Origin: Mesostigma viride
Lineage: Eukaryota; Streptophyta; Mesostigmatophyceae; Mesostigmatales; Mesostigmataceae
DNA length: 64,000 nucleotides
NCBI GenBank assembly: GCA_009746045.1
Contig: RPFO01000138.1
Span: 453,259 to 517,258, forward strand
Reading direction: 5' to 3'
How positions within the stretch are numbered: position 1 is the stretch's first letter; each line of letters starts with the position of its first letter. Positions 10,620 through 24,200 of this stretch are shown one piece after another. Made by a program: the position numbers and the translations under genes. The notes beneath the pieces were generated by a model, which saw only the letters and a list, made by a program, of their open reading frames with translations, was not told the DNA's origin and ran no database searches.

Positions 10620-12294
10620 TTTCTTGCCCAGATGTCCCTGCCCTGCCACTGTCTTTGTCCGCCCATCCTCATACAGTAGAACGTTCTTGCCGTCCTTTCA
10701 CCCACAGGAACGCAATAGAAGGCAAACACAAACTCACACAAAGCAGTTCTTGTACGCAATATTAAGAAAATCCCCTGAGTGGTCTACTGCGCGGTACATG
10801 AACAATGGCTACGCTGGCCTGGCCGAGCCACCGCACCTTTACAGTTGACAGAGTATAGACTATAGACCCCAGCGGACGTTGGGTAAAACGGGCCTCTCTG
10901 GACGCTGGCATGTTTGGTTTCCCGCAGAACAGTGCAGTGGAGATGAAGCCCAGCACACAAAGTACTGTAGTTCGGTGGGTTGCTACTGGAACGTTATAAT
11001 TATGCTGCCCTCAACCCACCCAGGATTGCCAAAAGGCGCGAGCCTGTTCGTCCATAATTATACAATATCTGTATAATGACGCATGCATCGTGAGTAGTGA
11101 CGCTCTGATGTCCCGTCACGATCGTTGTCGAAAAGAAAATTACTTGCATCCGTAGCAGCAATAGGTACTTTATGTAGACGTACGGCAGGCCGTGCTTAAC
11201 ATGTTGTCAGGAAGCGATACCAACAGCAACAACAAAACAGCAGTGAGCAGGGACACAATGCGGTATTAGTTTCGTATTTGGTAATAATTATGGAGTGTAG
11301 CTTGCAGCATTAGTACAAGATGAGTAACTATTTTAGCCGAACGCCTGTAGTCTACAAAAGCTATGGCGGAATTTGGGCTTCACGTGAGGAGTAATTGAGA
11401 TAACTGTTTAATTATATAGGTGTTTTTTTTGAAGACATCATGATAAGATATGCATCGTTCATAGTTCCTTGCTTTTCAGGCCTTTCGCGAGCACCAGCAT
11501 GGCTAGAATGCCGCGCAATTCATTAGCCCATGTCGCGCCCTACTCTAGTTTGTACGTAACTACATCGTCGTACCAGACTCGATTAATTAAATGAGCAAGG
11601 CAGCTCAGAACTGGTAGCCAATGGCCTCTTTACAACATTTACAAAGTAGGTGTGGTTAAGCCCACGTCAACCATGGATTCTTTGCCTGAGCGGTCTGCAT
11701 CGGTTCCGACGGATGGCAGACGAAATTTGGTGGGCCATCTCAGCCTACCAAACGCCGTCGTTTCCAGGTCAAGCAAACCGGTCTCTACTGGAGGGCGGAT
11801 TTCCGAACGTTCGCTCCCAAAGCTTAAAGGGTAAGTCAACGGCACTACGGTAGAGAGCTGAATAAGAATGCTCCCTGAACGTGATTCTTTATTATGAGTG
11901 AACCCCCCGGCATTTCCCCACGGTTAAGCGACTCCAGCCATCATCTGAATATGCCAGGGCGTTGTTTTCTAGCGCCATACTTCGCACGGCCAGTGGTGTG
12001 CAGTTTGCACGGCCTATGGCGCGTGAATGGTGTGCAGTTTGCACCTTCATATGCGTACGGGAAGGTCAGGCTCCTGTGTAGCTTGAAGAATGTCGGCTGT
12101 GCAGCGTGTGTTGCTTCCCGTTGGGATGAATGGAGCCAGCAGGCATAGCGCCACTTGTGTCAGTTCAGCATCTCACAGAGACTGCCACCCCGGGACGTAA
12201 GTCAAAAAATGCTTTGATCCATTGCAGGCCGGGCAGTCTGTCCCTAGTTTCTCAATTTTGACGGGCGTAACCACTTGCATGTGCTGGTGAAATT
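10620..12294. other. Intergenic region, no gene recognised
   Basis: Only short overlapping ORFs without motifs on either strand. It should contain the promoter and 5' untranslated region of the ODA10-like gene, but I see no element that can be assigned with confidence. Confidence 0.45.
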
Positions 12295-15200
12295 ATGCGT
12301 GGGGCTGCCTGCCTGTCTGGCAGGTCCCAGCCTGGCCCGACGGTGGTGGAAAGTGCGGTGCAGCGCCGCGCGGCGTCAGTGCTGGGCACTTCCGACTGTG
12401 AAGCGACCAAGCAGGCTAAACTCATCCAGGTAAGCGGCATGTGAGGCTACCAAGCAGGCCAAGCTCATGCACGTAAGTGCCATCCTGCGTGTGTGAAGGG
12501 ACCGAGCGGCCAAACTTATCCATGTGGGTGGCGCGCGCCAGCATTCAGACGATACACAGGGCGCACACTGCCCATACTGGCAGGTACATGCACTTGCGTG
12601 GCGGGATAAACCCTTCAGTGTTCCATAGAGCCGACCCCCATGATCCGCCCCTATGTCCAGAGGTCGCCACCCGGGGTCATGTGCATGCCCCTCATGCGGT
12701 CTGTTCCGTTGGTAACTGCGGCTACCGCCCACAGCTGCATAGTTACGATGTGGTTGCTGCTGTAAGGACCTGCAGGGCGCTGTCGGCTGTGTGCATCCTT
12801 CCTCGAGCTCTGATTGCTACTCATTCTGTGGGCTCCCACGGCAGCCACTGCAGTACCCTGGTGAGAAGTATGCACCTCGCCCATGTGGAGGATTGGCAGC
12901 GCAGTTATGTGGTTGGTGGGGACCAGGGTCAGCCAGCCTGGCCAGGTGTCCACAGGGTAACCCATGGGAGGAAATCTGCATGTGTACAACATCCATGTGC
13001 TTGTGGGCATGCACATGATTCCCCACCCTGCACCGTATCGTCCCTCCTGGGGCTGCCGTGTACTGCCATGCATGCGCTTGTGGCCATCATGCATTTGACC
13101 GCTTTCATCCTTGTCCCTGCCTCCTCACCAAGGTTGACAACCCCCCCACGCTTGCACTTGCTTGCCCATCACGCACGTGCTTGCCCACCCCTGCCAGCTG
13201 GAGAGCCGCAAAGGGCAGAACATGGAGGGGCAGTACAACCGGCTGCACACCGAGGCCGCACGCAAGGAGAGGGAGCTGCAGGTGAGGCACACACATGGGC
13301 GTTGTAAAGGGTACAGCGGGCCCATGTGCGTGAGTAGGTGCACGCCGGAGCGAGCGTTCAGGTATGGAGGGGATGCGAGCACGTTACGGGTAGTTCATGG
13401 GCAAGGGTCTGTGGCGTACCCCTACTCCTTTCCCCCCATACTGACCACGAGGCTGGCGACCCGGTGGCCTCCATCGGCGCACGCAGCAAACCCTCCTGGA
13501 ATGGTGGCGCTGCGTGGCATCCTGTGGCCGGCATTCCAGGTGTCAAGGAACCCCCCTTGTCCGCTGTCCGCTGTCCATTGCCCATGGCATCGTCCCTGGC
13601 CGCCGGCATGCATCTCATCCCAACCGTGTGCTTGCCTCCCCACTCACGCACGCACGTGGAACCCTGGTGGCACCCTGCTGCGCCCTGATGCCCCCTCCCC
13701 CCCCCCATCGCTCCAGAAACTGACGGAGCGACTGCGGGACATCTACCTGTCCATGGGCCTCAACCCCGAGGAGGAGATGGACCCCGCCAAGAAGGCGCTG
13801 CGCTGGCTGGCGCGCATGGAGGAGGAGGAGGTGCGCGTCAAGGCGGCGACGAGCAACAACCCGTTCCTGTCGGGCCCCGAGCCCTCGGATGGGGAGGAGG
13901 AGGCGGAGAGCGAGCGCCTGCCGTACGACAACACGGTGGTGCCAGACTACGTGCAGCTGGTGAGCGCTGGGTCATAAGCACTGCGCGTTGTGCATGGTGG
14001 CCGCGGGTGCTGTCCGCTGCCTTTCCCCGCGCACTTTTGCCACGATACGCACGAAAAATAAGCCGCCCACTCACCTGCCTGCTTGGATGCCAGGCTGCGT
14101 GGAATCACCGCCATCGTTTGCACAAGCCCCCCCCACCGTGTGTGGCCCCATGCCTCAAACTTGCTGTCAACCTTTGCCCCCATGCCTCAAACTTGCTGTC
14201 AACCTTAGCGCACGGACAGCCAACCTTAGCGCACGGACACCCTCTTGCGTCAACCTTAGCGCACGGACACCCTCTTGCGTCAGATTTAGCGCACGGACAC
14301 CCTCTTGCGTCAACCTTAGCGCACGGACACCCTCTTGCGTCAGATTTAGCGCACGGACATCCTCTTGCGTCAACCTTAGCGCACGGACACCCTCTTGCGT
14401 CAACCTTAGCGCACGGACACCCTCTTGCGTCAACCTTAGCGCACGGACACCCTCTTGCGTCAACCTTAGCGCACGGACACCCTCTTGCGTGGTCACGCAC
14501 TGCACTGCCCCTGGATGTTCTTTTGTCAACAGTTCTGCTTGCATCTGGCGTCATGACGACCTCAGGCGTCTGCTGTGGCCTGGCATGCGTCCACCACCCC
14601 CCTTGCTGCCATCCGCCACCACCTCCCTTGCTGCCATCCACCACCACCCCCCTTGCTGCCATCCGCCACCACCCCCTTGCTGCCATCCGCCGTCTTTCTG
14701 CCTTCAACCCCCCCCCCCCGATGGCAGGTTGAGAACGAAGCGCTGAACAGCGTGCGCGCCGCACACATGCAGCTGCACCTTCAGCTGGAGGAGGTGGGTG
14801 ACGGGTGCCTTTGTTGTGGGTGGCGCATGCCATTGTGGTGGGTGATGGGTGCCCGTGCCGCGCACAGGTCGCCCATGATGTCAGCGCGACCCGTGGTCTG
14901 CTGGCAACGTTTGGTTGCATACCGGAACAGCTGCGTGGCTGCAAGTCGGCGCCCCGCCCCGTGCATATAGCGGGTGGGAAGGCAGCAATCTCCCCGCTCG
15001 TCTGCTGGCACAGTGCATCCTATAATTGCCAGCGCTTGTTCATCCCGCCAGCACGTGCCACAACGACTGCAGTCCTTGTCCCGTTCACGCCAGCACTTGT
15101 CCCATGAACGCCATGGCCTGCCCCATCAATATCGGGGCAGCGTCTCTCTCCGTTACCCAACCCCAGTCATGTGATCCACTCATGGGGAGGCTGTACAAAC

Positions 15201-18200
15201 TTGTTGATAAGGGACTGAAATTGCTGCAGCTTGAGAATGCGCTGTGGTCACAAGCCCTCCCACGGACCCACTGGCAGCAGGCCGTGCGGCATGCTCTGCA
15301 TCCTTGTGGCATGATGATGATGCGCCAACCCACAGCACAGGTTGACAGCACTGACCCGCACGGAGCTGTCCTAGTGGGCACAGTGTCACACTGAGTCCTA
15401 GTGGCTACAGTGGGAGGCCACGGTGGGGTGCCCTGTGCCTCGCATGATCATGCTGGCATCCCATGGTATTGCTTGCCCCGCCTTGGTATTGCTGGCCCTC
15501 TCTTGACTTGTTTCGTTGGTGGGGTTGTATCTCCTTGCCCCGCCGGTCGCGATCTTGTCGGTCGCACGCGCAGGTGGTGGAGGACCTGACCGCGGCGCAA
15601 GTGCGCAGCATCGAGTATGAACAGATCTTCCACCGCATTTCCAACGAGGTGCGTTCCTCACCGTGTTGGTGGGGTCATGCCGGGGGAGGGTGGGGCCTAC
15701 AGCCATGGATAGGGGGGCCATCTCCAAGGTAAAGCAGGTGTGGACCTTGCAGCATTGATAGGGTCACGTGTGTGGGGGGGTGCCCCTAGAGCGTGAACAG
15801 GATGGATAGGGATGGGTCGCATATAGTAAGCTTGAGTGGCTATTGGCCTGCAAGTCAAAATCCGCGCTGATCGCTACATAAATCTATTCCGCCATGATGC
15901 TATACTGGGGCAGGGGACGGATCATGCCAGCTAGCTGCGCGCACGTGGCTGAGGGCCGGCGGGCTGCCAGGGGTTGCGCATTCCTGCCTCCTCGCAGCAG
16001 CAGATTGCGTGCACCTTATTTGCTTGCCACGCTGTCTCGATGGGCTTCCCACCATGACGTGGTGGGCGGCTCTGGGAAGCTTCACGTATGGCATCTGACC
16101 GATGGGTCAGGAGCAGCTGACATGCAGGGTAGAGAGCCGGTCTATGGTGCCCATGGCAAAGTTTCGTTTGGAAACATGGCTTGCGCAAGCGGCTGGAAAC
16201 GCATCTGTGTGCCTGGCCAACACAGTGGCTTGCCGGGCACCCCGTTGTGTGCTTGTCTGCCATGGCTCGTGCTTGCGGTCACTGCATGCCTGATGTGGTC
16301 TCTTTCATGCTTGGGTGGCAACCGTGGCTTTATTGGGTCATTTCCTGTACCGGGCGATTGTTGCACCATCTTCTTTTGCATTTGTCAGAAGAAGATGTCT
16401 CACGACATGCGCGCGGAGATGCATGAGCAGGTGTCAGCCATGGAGGAGCAGGTGAGCGATGCGCTGGCACTTGCACCCGTCACCCAGGTGAAACACCAAT
16501 GCATCCAGCTAATGAGCAAACAGTCAGCCTCCAGCATCAAGCACAAACGCGTCCACTATGACCCGTGTTACTGTTGTGTTGAGTCTCGATGCAGCCACGT
16601 GATCGGGCGTGTGACATGGCGATTGCACGTTACAGAAATTGCTGTGGTTAGAGATGGACCATCGGTGATAGCCGGGGCATGTCATCTGGTTAGAGATGGA
16701 CCATCGGTGATAGCCGGGGCATGTCATCTGGTTAGAGATGGACCATCGGTGATAGCCGGGGCATGTCATCTGGTTAGAGATGGACCATCGGTGATAGCCG
16801 GGGCATGTCATCTGGTTAGAGATGGGACATCGGTGATAACCGGGGCATGTCATCTGGTTAGAGATGGACCATCGGTGATAGCCGGGGCATGTCATCTGGT
16901 TAGAGATGGACCATCGGTGATAGCCGGGGCATGTCATCTGGTTAGAGATGGACCATCGGTGATAGCCGGGGCATGTCATCTGGTTAGAGATGGACCATCG
17001 GTGATAGCCGGGGCATGTCATCTGGTTAGAGATGGACCATCGGTGATAGCCGGGGCATGTCATCTGGTTAGAGACGGACCATCGGTGATAGCCGGGGCAT
17101 GTCATCTGGTTAGAGATGGACCATCGGTGATAGCCGGGGCATGTCATCTGGTTAGAGATGGACCATCGGTGATAGCCGGGGCATGTCATCTGGTTAGAGA
17201 TGGACCATCGGTGATAGCCGGGGCATGTCATCTGGTTAGAGATGGACCATCGGTGATAGCCGGGGCATGTCATCTGGTTAGAGATGGACCATTGGTGATA
17301 GCCGGGGCATGTCATCTGGTTAGAGATGGACCATCGGTGATAGCCGGGGCATGTCATCTGGTTAGAGATGGACCATCGGTGATAGCTGGGGCATGTCATC
17401 TGGTTAGAGATGGACCATCGGTGATAGCCGGGGCATGTCATCTGGTTAGAGATGGACCATCGGTGATAGCCGGGGCATGTCATCTGGTTAGAGACGGACC
17501 ATCGGTGATAGCCGGGGCATGTCATCTGGTTAGAGATGGACCATCGGTGATAGCCGGGGCATGTCATCTGGTTAGAGATGGACCATCGGTGATAGCCGGG
17601 GCATGTCATCTGGTTAGAGATGGACCATCGGTGATAGCCGGGGCATGTCATCTGGTTAGAGATGGACCATCGGTGATAGCTGGGGCATGTCATCTGGTTA
17701 GAGATGGACCATCGGTGATAGCCGGGGCATGTCATCTGGTTAGAGACGGACCATCGGTGATAGCCGGGGCATGTCATCGGGGATCACCCTGTTTTGTCGC
17801 CCTTGGAAACCGTCGAGGGCACTCTTCTGTCAGCTTCCATCCTCTTGCGCCCACTGGCCTGTGGCAGCATTTGCTTTACGTTGGGAAGCGATCGGTCTCT
17901 GGGCTCCAGTACTGACACTTGCAGGGGTAAGCGGGCACGTCTCCTCACCGCCACACCCACAGCACCCGCAGCACCCGCTGTCCAGAAGGGTAGAAGGCAG
18001 CTGGATGTGCATGCTTGTACATGTGGCGCGGGCTGGATGCCTCATGTGGGAGCTGAATGGGATGTCAGGTGATGGTGGGGTCAACGCCTTGAAGCAACCA
18101 AGGCCTTCCAGGCAGGAATTTCCTCCGCAGCTGTTAGGAGCTCTCGCTGCTGATTCACCAGTTGGTGCCCACCATACGGTGGGATGTGGTGTGGTCTGTG

Positions 18201-21200
18201 CCACGTTCGTGGAGTGGTGAATGCTGACAGTTAGGCTGGGGCTGGCTACTGCTGCTTCTGACACCGCACCTATCCTGCTGGCCTGCATGACCCCCGCATC
18301 CTTCCCCCTCCCCCCCCCTACACCTCATTCCATGTCCTGTGTGGTGGTTGCCAGATCAAGGAGCACCACCTGGAGAAGGAGCGAAACGAGGCCGAGCTCA
18401 GGGTGGGTGGCGCCTTGCTCGATGGATGGGGATGCTGGCGCGAGGTGGTTTCTTAATGCGAGTAGGGAAGGGCAACATGGGGTTGTTTGCGCACGTGGTG
18501 ATGCGATAGGCACAAGTCTCCGCTGCCGCCGCACCCACCACAGCCATTGCTCCCAGAATGCAGTCCACCAACCCCACGGCTTCGCCATGCTTCCAAACTA
18601 TATCCGTGTGGGCTGCTATCCAAACATCATAGTCCACAAACGTGTGGCTACGGCGAGCATGCAGAGTCGTGCTCCTGGATGAGTGGATGGATGGCATCAA
18701 CAGCATCGCATCATGGCTGCCCCTGGTATCGTTTGCCAGGTGCCTGGCTTGGCTGGCCCCCAGCGATCCCAGCCACCATCAACCATGCATGCGTCTCGTG
18801 GGCAGCCAGCTAGGTGGTGGCCAACACACGCTAGATATGCAATGGGAGCATCAGCAACTCGTGCTGCTTGGCAACCCTGGATGTATTTACCCGCACATGC
18901 CACTGTTCGCATCATGTGGTGCCTGTGCTTCGTGCATCGGTTCGTCCACCCACCGGGCGCCCAGCCCCTCAACCACCCACGAATGACGCACACACGAATG
19001 ACGCTCTTCTTTCTTTTTGCATCGTGAGGCCATGCTTGTTGGCGCTTCCCCAAAACAGATTGAATGAAATGTTCCCAATCTCATAGCCATGCCTCGCATT
19101 CCCCGCCCCCATGCCCCGCCCCCATGCCCCGCCCCCATGCCCCGCTTCCATGCCCCATCCCCATGACCTCACCCTCTTTTGCCGCGCCCCCCCCCCTTTC
19201 CAGCTGGTGGAGAATGCGACGGAGCACGCGTGGGGGGCGCTCGTCATGAAGCGCGCGCTGTGGGAGGCCAAGCGAGCGCTGCTGGTGGAGGCGCTGGGGT
19301 AAGAGGGAGCATGCAGGGGCATGGGGAGGCATGCAGGGGGGTGGGTGCGGTGGGGGGAAACATGCGGGCGCATGCCGGGGCATGGGGAGGGGCAGGCAGG
19401 CAGGGAGGGAGGGAGGGGCTCCAGTTTCTGGACACCTGGCATGTCCTTGTTGTCTTGTCATTTTTGTAGCGGGAATGAGTACCTTCACTCACGGCGGTGA
19501 TTGTCACGCTTATGTCTAATCTTTGTCACGCCGGATCCTTTGCATCGCCTGTCGCCATTCCTCCCCAGGTGTATGCGTGACTTGGTTTGTGCCCGCATGC
19601 CACTTGGTTTGTGGTGTGGCGGACCGTTGCGGATGCTCTCACATGGGCCCCTATTGACAACAAGTCAAGGCAGTTTTTTCGTGTGTCGCACTCATGTGCC
19701 CACCATGCGCAAACCCACCAACCGCTACCCATGTCCATGAATTCATCGCGGGCCGTGCAGGGACCCTGAGCAGCTGGAGGACGAGGTGTTTGACGCATTC
19801 CAGCAGCTGGAGGAGAGCTGGGAGGCAAAGAAGAGGATCCTTGGGATCGACGTGTGAGTTCGTGGGCATGAGTGCGGACGGAGTGGGTGGGGGGGTGGGG
19901 AGGGGGCGAGGGGTCAGGGAGCCTGGCATGAACTGCTCAGACATGCCTCATCCGTGCAAACGGACAAGCATGCTGGCGTTTGATTGCCTTTGGTGGCGGT
20001 AGGGCGGGCCAGATAGTAACAAGGGCAAGTGCACGCATCGGCTGCGCTGGTTGCGTAGAGACGTCGGTAGCGTATCTGTCCCGGCAGCACGGCATGGCTG
20101 CGTTGGATGCGTGATGCATGGGTGGGATTATTCTGCGCGCTGCAATCAACTCCATCAAAGCCCGTCGTGCATCCCTTGCCCTCAAGGCAGCACGTGCACA
20201 ACGCTTTACCCAGCCAGCCCTTATTTGTTTCTGTCTACCACATTAACATGGCATCCCCTGCCATGGCTGCACAGCAACCCCTAGTAAGTCTGTAGTGCCT
20301 CCTCGTCCTTGTTGGCCGATGTGGCGGCATGCGCACAGTTGAACGTTGGATAGGAGGTATTTTAACAAATTCAGTTGTGTCATCACCAACACATGGACTG
20401 GGCGTTGACTTCATGAGCCCTGGACACTGCTTTTGTTCCACCAGCGATGTTGCCGCCTTACTGCCATGTTCATGTCAGCCCCGCTGCAGCCTGTGCCACA
20501 CCCTGTGCCACCCATGCCGCATGCTTGGCCCCAAGCAGCCACCCCAAGGCAACGTGGAAGCTTCCCAATGCAAAGCAGCAACTGGAGGCGGATGCCAAGC
20601 GTGCTGTGCCGCTGCCCGTCCAGGGCCCGAATGGCCCCGTGGCCATCACACCCACCGTGACGGCCGCCACGCTCAAGCGGCTGAACACCACCACAAGGGG
20701 GGGGGAGCACACTGGCTCGCGCGGCAGCGAAGGCGCGATGCTTGCCACCTCGCCGCCAACAGCCAACAGCGCGCTGGCTAGTGGGGGGGCAGACGGGTGA
20801 GCGATGCGGGACGTGGTGTAGCCGGTGATGCAGCGTATGGCGCCTGTCTGTTATGTGCTGATTTGTGCCTATCGTGTACTTGTGTAGTTGACATTTATTG
20901 TATGGCCGCAATTGCCTTAGCGTCAACTGCATGGTCATTATGGTTTGCGTACGCGATGGCCGTCGTACTAGGACCCACATGCACTTATGCCATCATCCTT
21001 TACCACCTCCACTGAACTTGGCGTCATTGCCATGCCAGTTCCTACCAGTGGAGTCTCTGTCACGAGCTGTCTGCCTTTGATGCGTGGCACAAAGCGTAGC
21101 CACGACGTTGGCCACGTGCGTTCTTGTGTGACCGATCATGAAATGGCGTGGCGGTTCTGAAGGGTTGGGTATGCGCCCGCACTTGTGTGTGTGTGTGTGC

Positions 21201-24200
21201 GCACGTGTGTGTGTGTGTCTGTTTGTCTGTGCACGTGTGTGTCTGCATTCTTGTGTGCCGATCTGGATCTGTGCCCGTGTGCCGTATGACAGCGGCGCGC
21301 GGTCCCCCCTGGCCAACGGCGGGACGTCTTCGAGGGGGGAGAACGAAGGCGCGGACTCCCCTGTAAGCTTGTGCCGCATGAACAGAGCTTGTGCCGCATG
21401 AATAGAGCTTGTGCTGCATGTGCCACGTCATCATGGCTGTGTTGCCTGTACGCCATATCCTCTATTTACTATGATCCCCGGGAGATCCCCCCACTCACAG
21501 CAAACATTATGTGTACAGAGCCGTGCAGTGTCGCAACGCTATTCTGTGGGGACTTCGACCAATGGTAGTGCACCGACCCAGCGCATCCATGGAGTGCACG
21601 AACAGAAGATGACAGTCCACGCAAGTCGACCCGCCCACCTCCTGTGCCTGCAGGAGGGCGCGTGGCTGCGCAACGCGGCAGCGGCGGCGGAGAAGCGACG
21701 CGAGCAGCGGCTGGGCAAGTATGCGGCCAGCGTGCTGCACGGCGCGCAGATGCGGAACGCCACGCAGCTCAGCGGTGCGTGCGCAAGCGCAAGGGGGAGG
21801 AGGGGGAGTCTAGGGGCGTACTGGGGTGGGTTGGGGCTTCTGTTTCCAGCATTTCTGTGGTGATGTCAGCATGTTCATGAAAGGGGGTTATAGTGGGTGG
21901 ACTGGAACGGATAAATTTTTTTTCTGGCAGAAGAGAGGTTTTCCCGTGGTAACGTATAACAACATCAGTGTCAAAGCGGAGCAGTTTTTTGTGAAATGAA
22001 GGGTTGGGGTGAATGTATGTGTCCTCACTCGGACATGTGCTTGGCAACACTGTGCTGTATGGTGCTTCTAACGGTCAGAGCGTGACACGTCAGTGGTGAT
22101 AATGCAGTGCATCATGCAAAGCCTTAATTGAAACTGCCTCCTGGTCTCATGCGCTGATCCCACTGGACCCATGCATTATGTGTTTGCATGTGTTTGCGTG
22201 TATTACGTGTCGGTGTTGGTGTCAACTCCCTCCTTTATCTCGGCGTGCTCTGGCGCTCTCTCCCCCCGCCTCCCCCAGATGAGAAACTGCACAACCTGGC
22301 TCAGCTGTTTGAGACGTTGCAAGCGCGCGCGGGGCTGGGTAAGGGGCGCGCGATGGTTCAAAGGGGCGCACAGGAAGGCAAAGGAAGCAAAGGGGGGCAA
22401 AGGGGGGCAAAGGGGGGCAAAGGGGGGCAAAGGGGGGCAAAGGGGGGCATACGGGGGCAAAGGGGGGCAAAGGGGGTGAACGGGTGCAAAGGAAGACTAA
22501 AGATGGCGCTAAAGATGGCGGATGACGGTGCAGGGATGGGACGAAGGCTAAGGCAGCCGAGGGCTACAATCGGAATGACGGGGCCGAATGGATTATCCTA
22601 TGTGGCAAGCCGTGCCACCATTTTGATCGGTGTTCTTGCAGGTGGTAACCTCAAGCCATGAGCTACCTTGCGTGCTCATGGGTCCCTGGCCGTGCTCGTG
22701 CTTGCTTCTGACCTGGATGCTCACACGGGGCGCGACTGTGGGAAGTGCAAGTGTAACGAAGTGCCCAAGTGCTGCCGCATGGATAGGGAATAGCATGCAG
22801 GTGCTCTTTCCGTGCACGCAAGGATACAGGGAGAAAGTGCCGGAGACTAGCGAATTCGGCTCAACATCAGCCACACTACCGTAAACCGCAAAGCCATCCG
22901 TCGGCCAGGCATGCCAACCATTTCTCAAAGATTGCACTAACTATTTTGACTTGCCCCTGGCCGAAACTTGAGTGTCATGGACACCTGGAGGTGGTTCCTG
23001 ATAACTCTTGTGGGTTTGTTCACTGGGGTTGGGGGGGGGCTGTGTGCCATTGGCTCCATGCCCATTGCTGCCATCTTTGCTCACCCAGCATGTCCTAACG
23101 TGCAAGCCTTGCCCTGGAACTGCGACTCGTGAGTGTGTTTTTAATGTTGGGATGGCATGCCCTCGCCGCTGTGGGCCCACGCCTCTCCATCCACCCTGTG
23201 CGCGTATGCCAGACACGGACGACCCGCACAAGATACTTGCGTTAGTCACGGAGCGACTCTCGGCTGGGGACGCCCTCAAAGAGCTGGCCCGCACACGCAA
23301 GGTGAGGGTGCCGCGCTGCACTTGGCACACAATGGCGGGGGGGGAAAGGGGGGAAATGTGAGGGTTAGGGGGGCCCTTACGGTGACCAGCCCTGCACACT
23401 GCTTGGCTCTGCAGATATGTGCCACGCAGCAGCACGGCGCCGGACGCAAGCAGCCATCAAGGCAATGTGGAGGCCGCAGCACAACAAACAAGGAATCAAT
23501 GGCTGCATCTCCGGCCTCGTCCTTGCGCCCCCAAGGCCTAACTGTTTGTCCTGTGCTAAGGCATGCTGTCTGTCCCTCCCAACGTGGCGAGGTAGCCACA
23601 ATCAGACCCACGGTAGGGTGATCGTGGCAGCAGCAGCGAGGGACGCATGCGTGCCCGCTCACGCACACACGCACACAGAGGCAGCGATGCTTCTGTGGGC
23701 ATGAGCTGGGGTCCGGGAGAATCCTCATCAGCTAGCGCATGCTGTCGAGGGACAGGTGGCATGGCAGGATAGGTCGTAATGGCTACAGCGCGGCCTAACC
23801 ATTACTGTTAATGCACGCCCGCCGTCCCCCCCTGCTTACGTACCATCCCGCCCTTCACTTGCGCCACGTGAGATGTGCACACACGCAAATGCAAGCGCGC
23901 AAACAAAGACCCACTCCCCATCCCCCACTGCTGGCTTCTGCTTCCCCCACAACGCCCATGCGTGCAGGAGCGTGTACTTCAACTGCTGGGGGAGCTCAAC
24001 CGGCTCAGCCGCTCGATCGAGGACAACAGCACGGGGCCGGCCGAGATTGTCGGGGGGTCCGAGGTGGGTGTACCCATGCTGGTGGGTATTAGGTGGGTAC
24101 TTGGGGTGTGTATGCCTGTATTGGTAGGTGGGTGTACAATGCCCATGCGGATGGATATGCATACTCTTTTGAGGGTGCCCGTGTTAAGGCAAAGGCATGT

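Noticed and set aside
12477-13977. Long plus-strand ORFs of 276 and 271 aa
   Set aside because: They cross exon-intron borders of the ODA10-like gene; the exon model with consistent phases explains the coding parts better.
14007-14944. ORFs of 241-279 aa on both strands
   Set aside because: Open only because of the 30-bp repeat; they overlap intron 3 of a gene whose exons fit in phase without them.
16647-17777. CRISPR-like array
   Set aside because: Repeats are directly adjacent without unique spacers, in a eukaryotic intron; it is a minisatellite.
15894-17915. 673-aa plus-strand ORF and 417-aa minus-strand ORF (16524-17777)
   Set aside because: Both are products of the 42-bp minisatellite, whose length is a multiple of three. 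Only 16389-16451 of the plus ORF is taken as exon.
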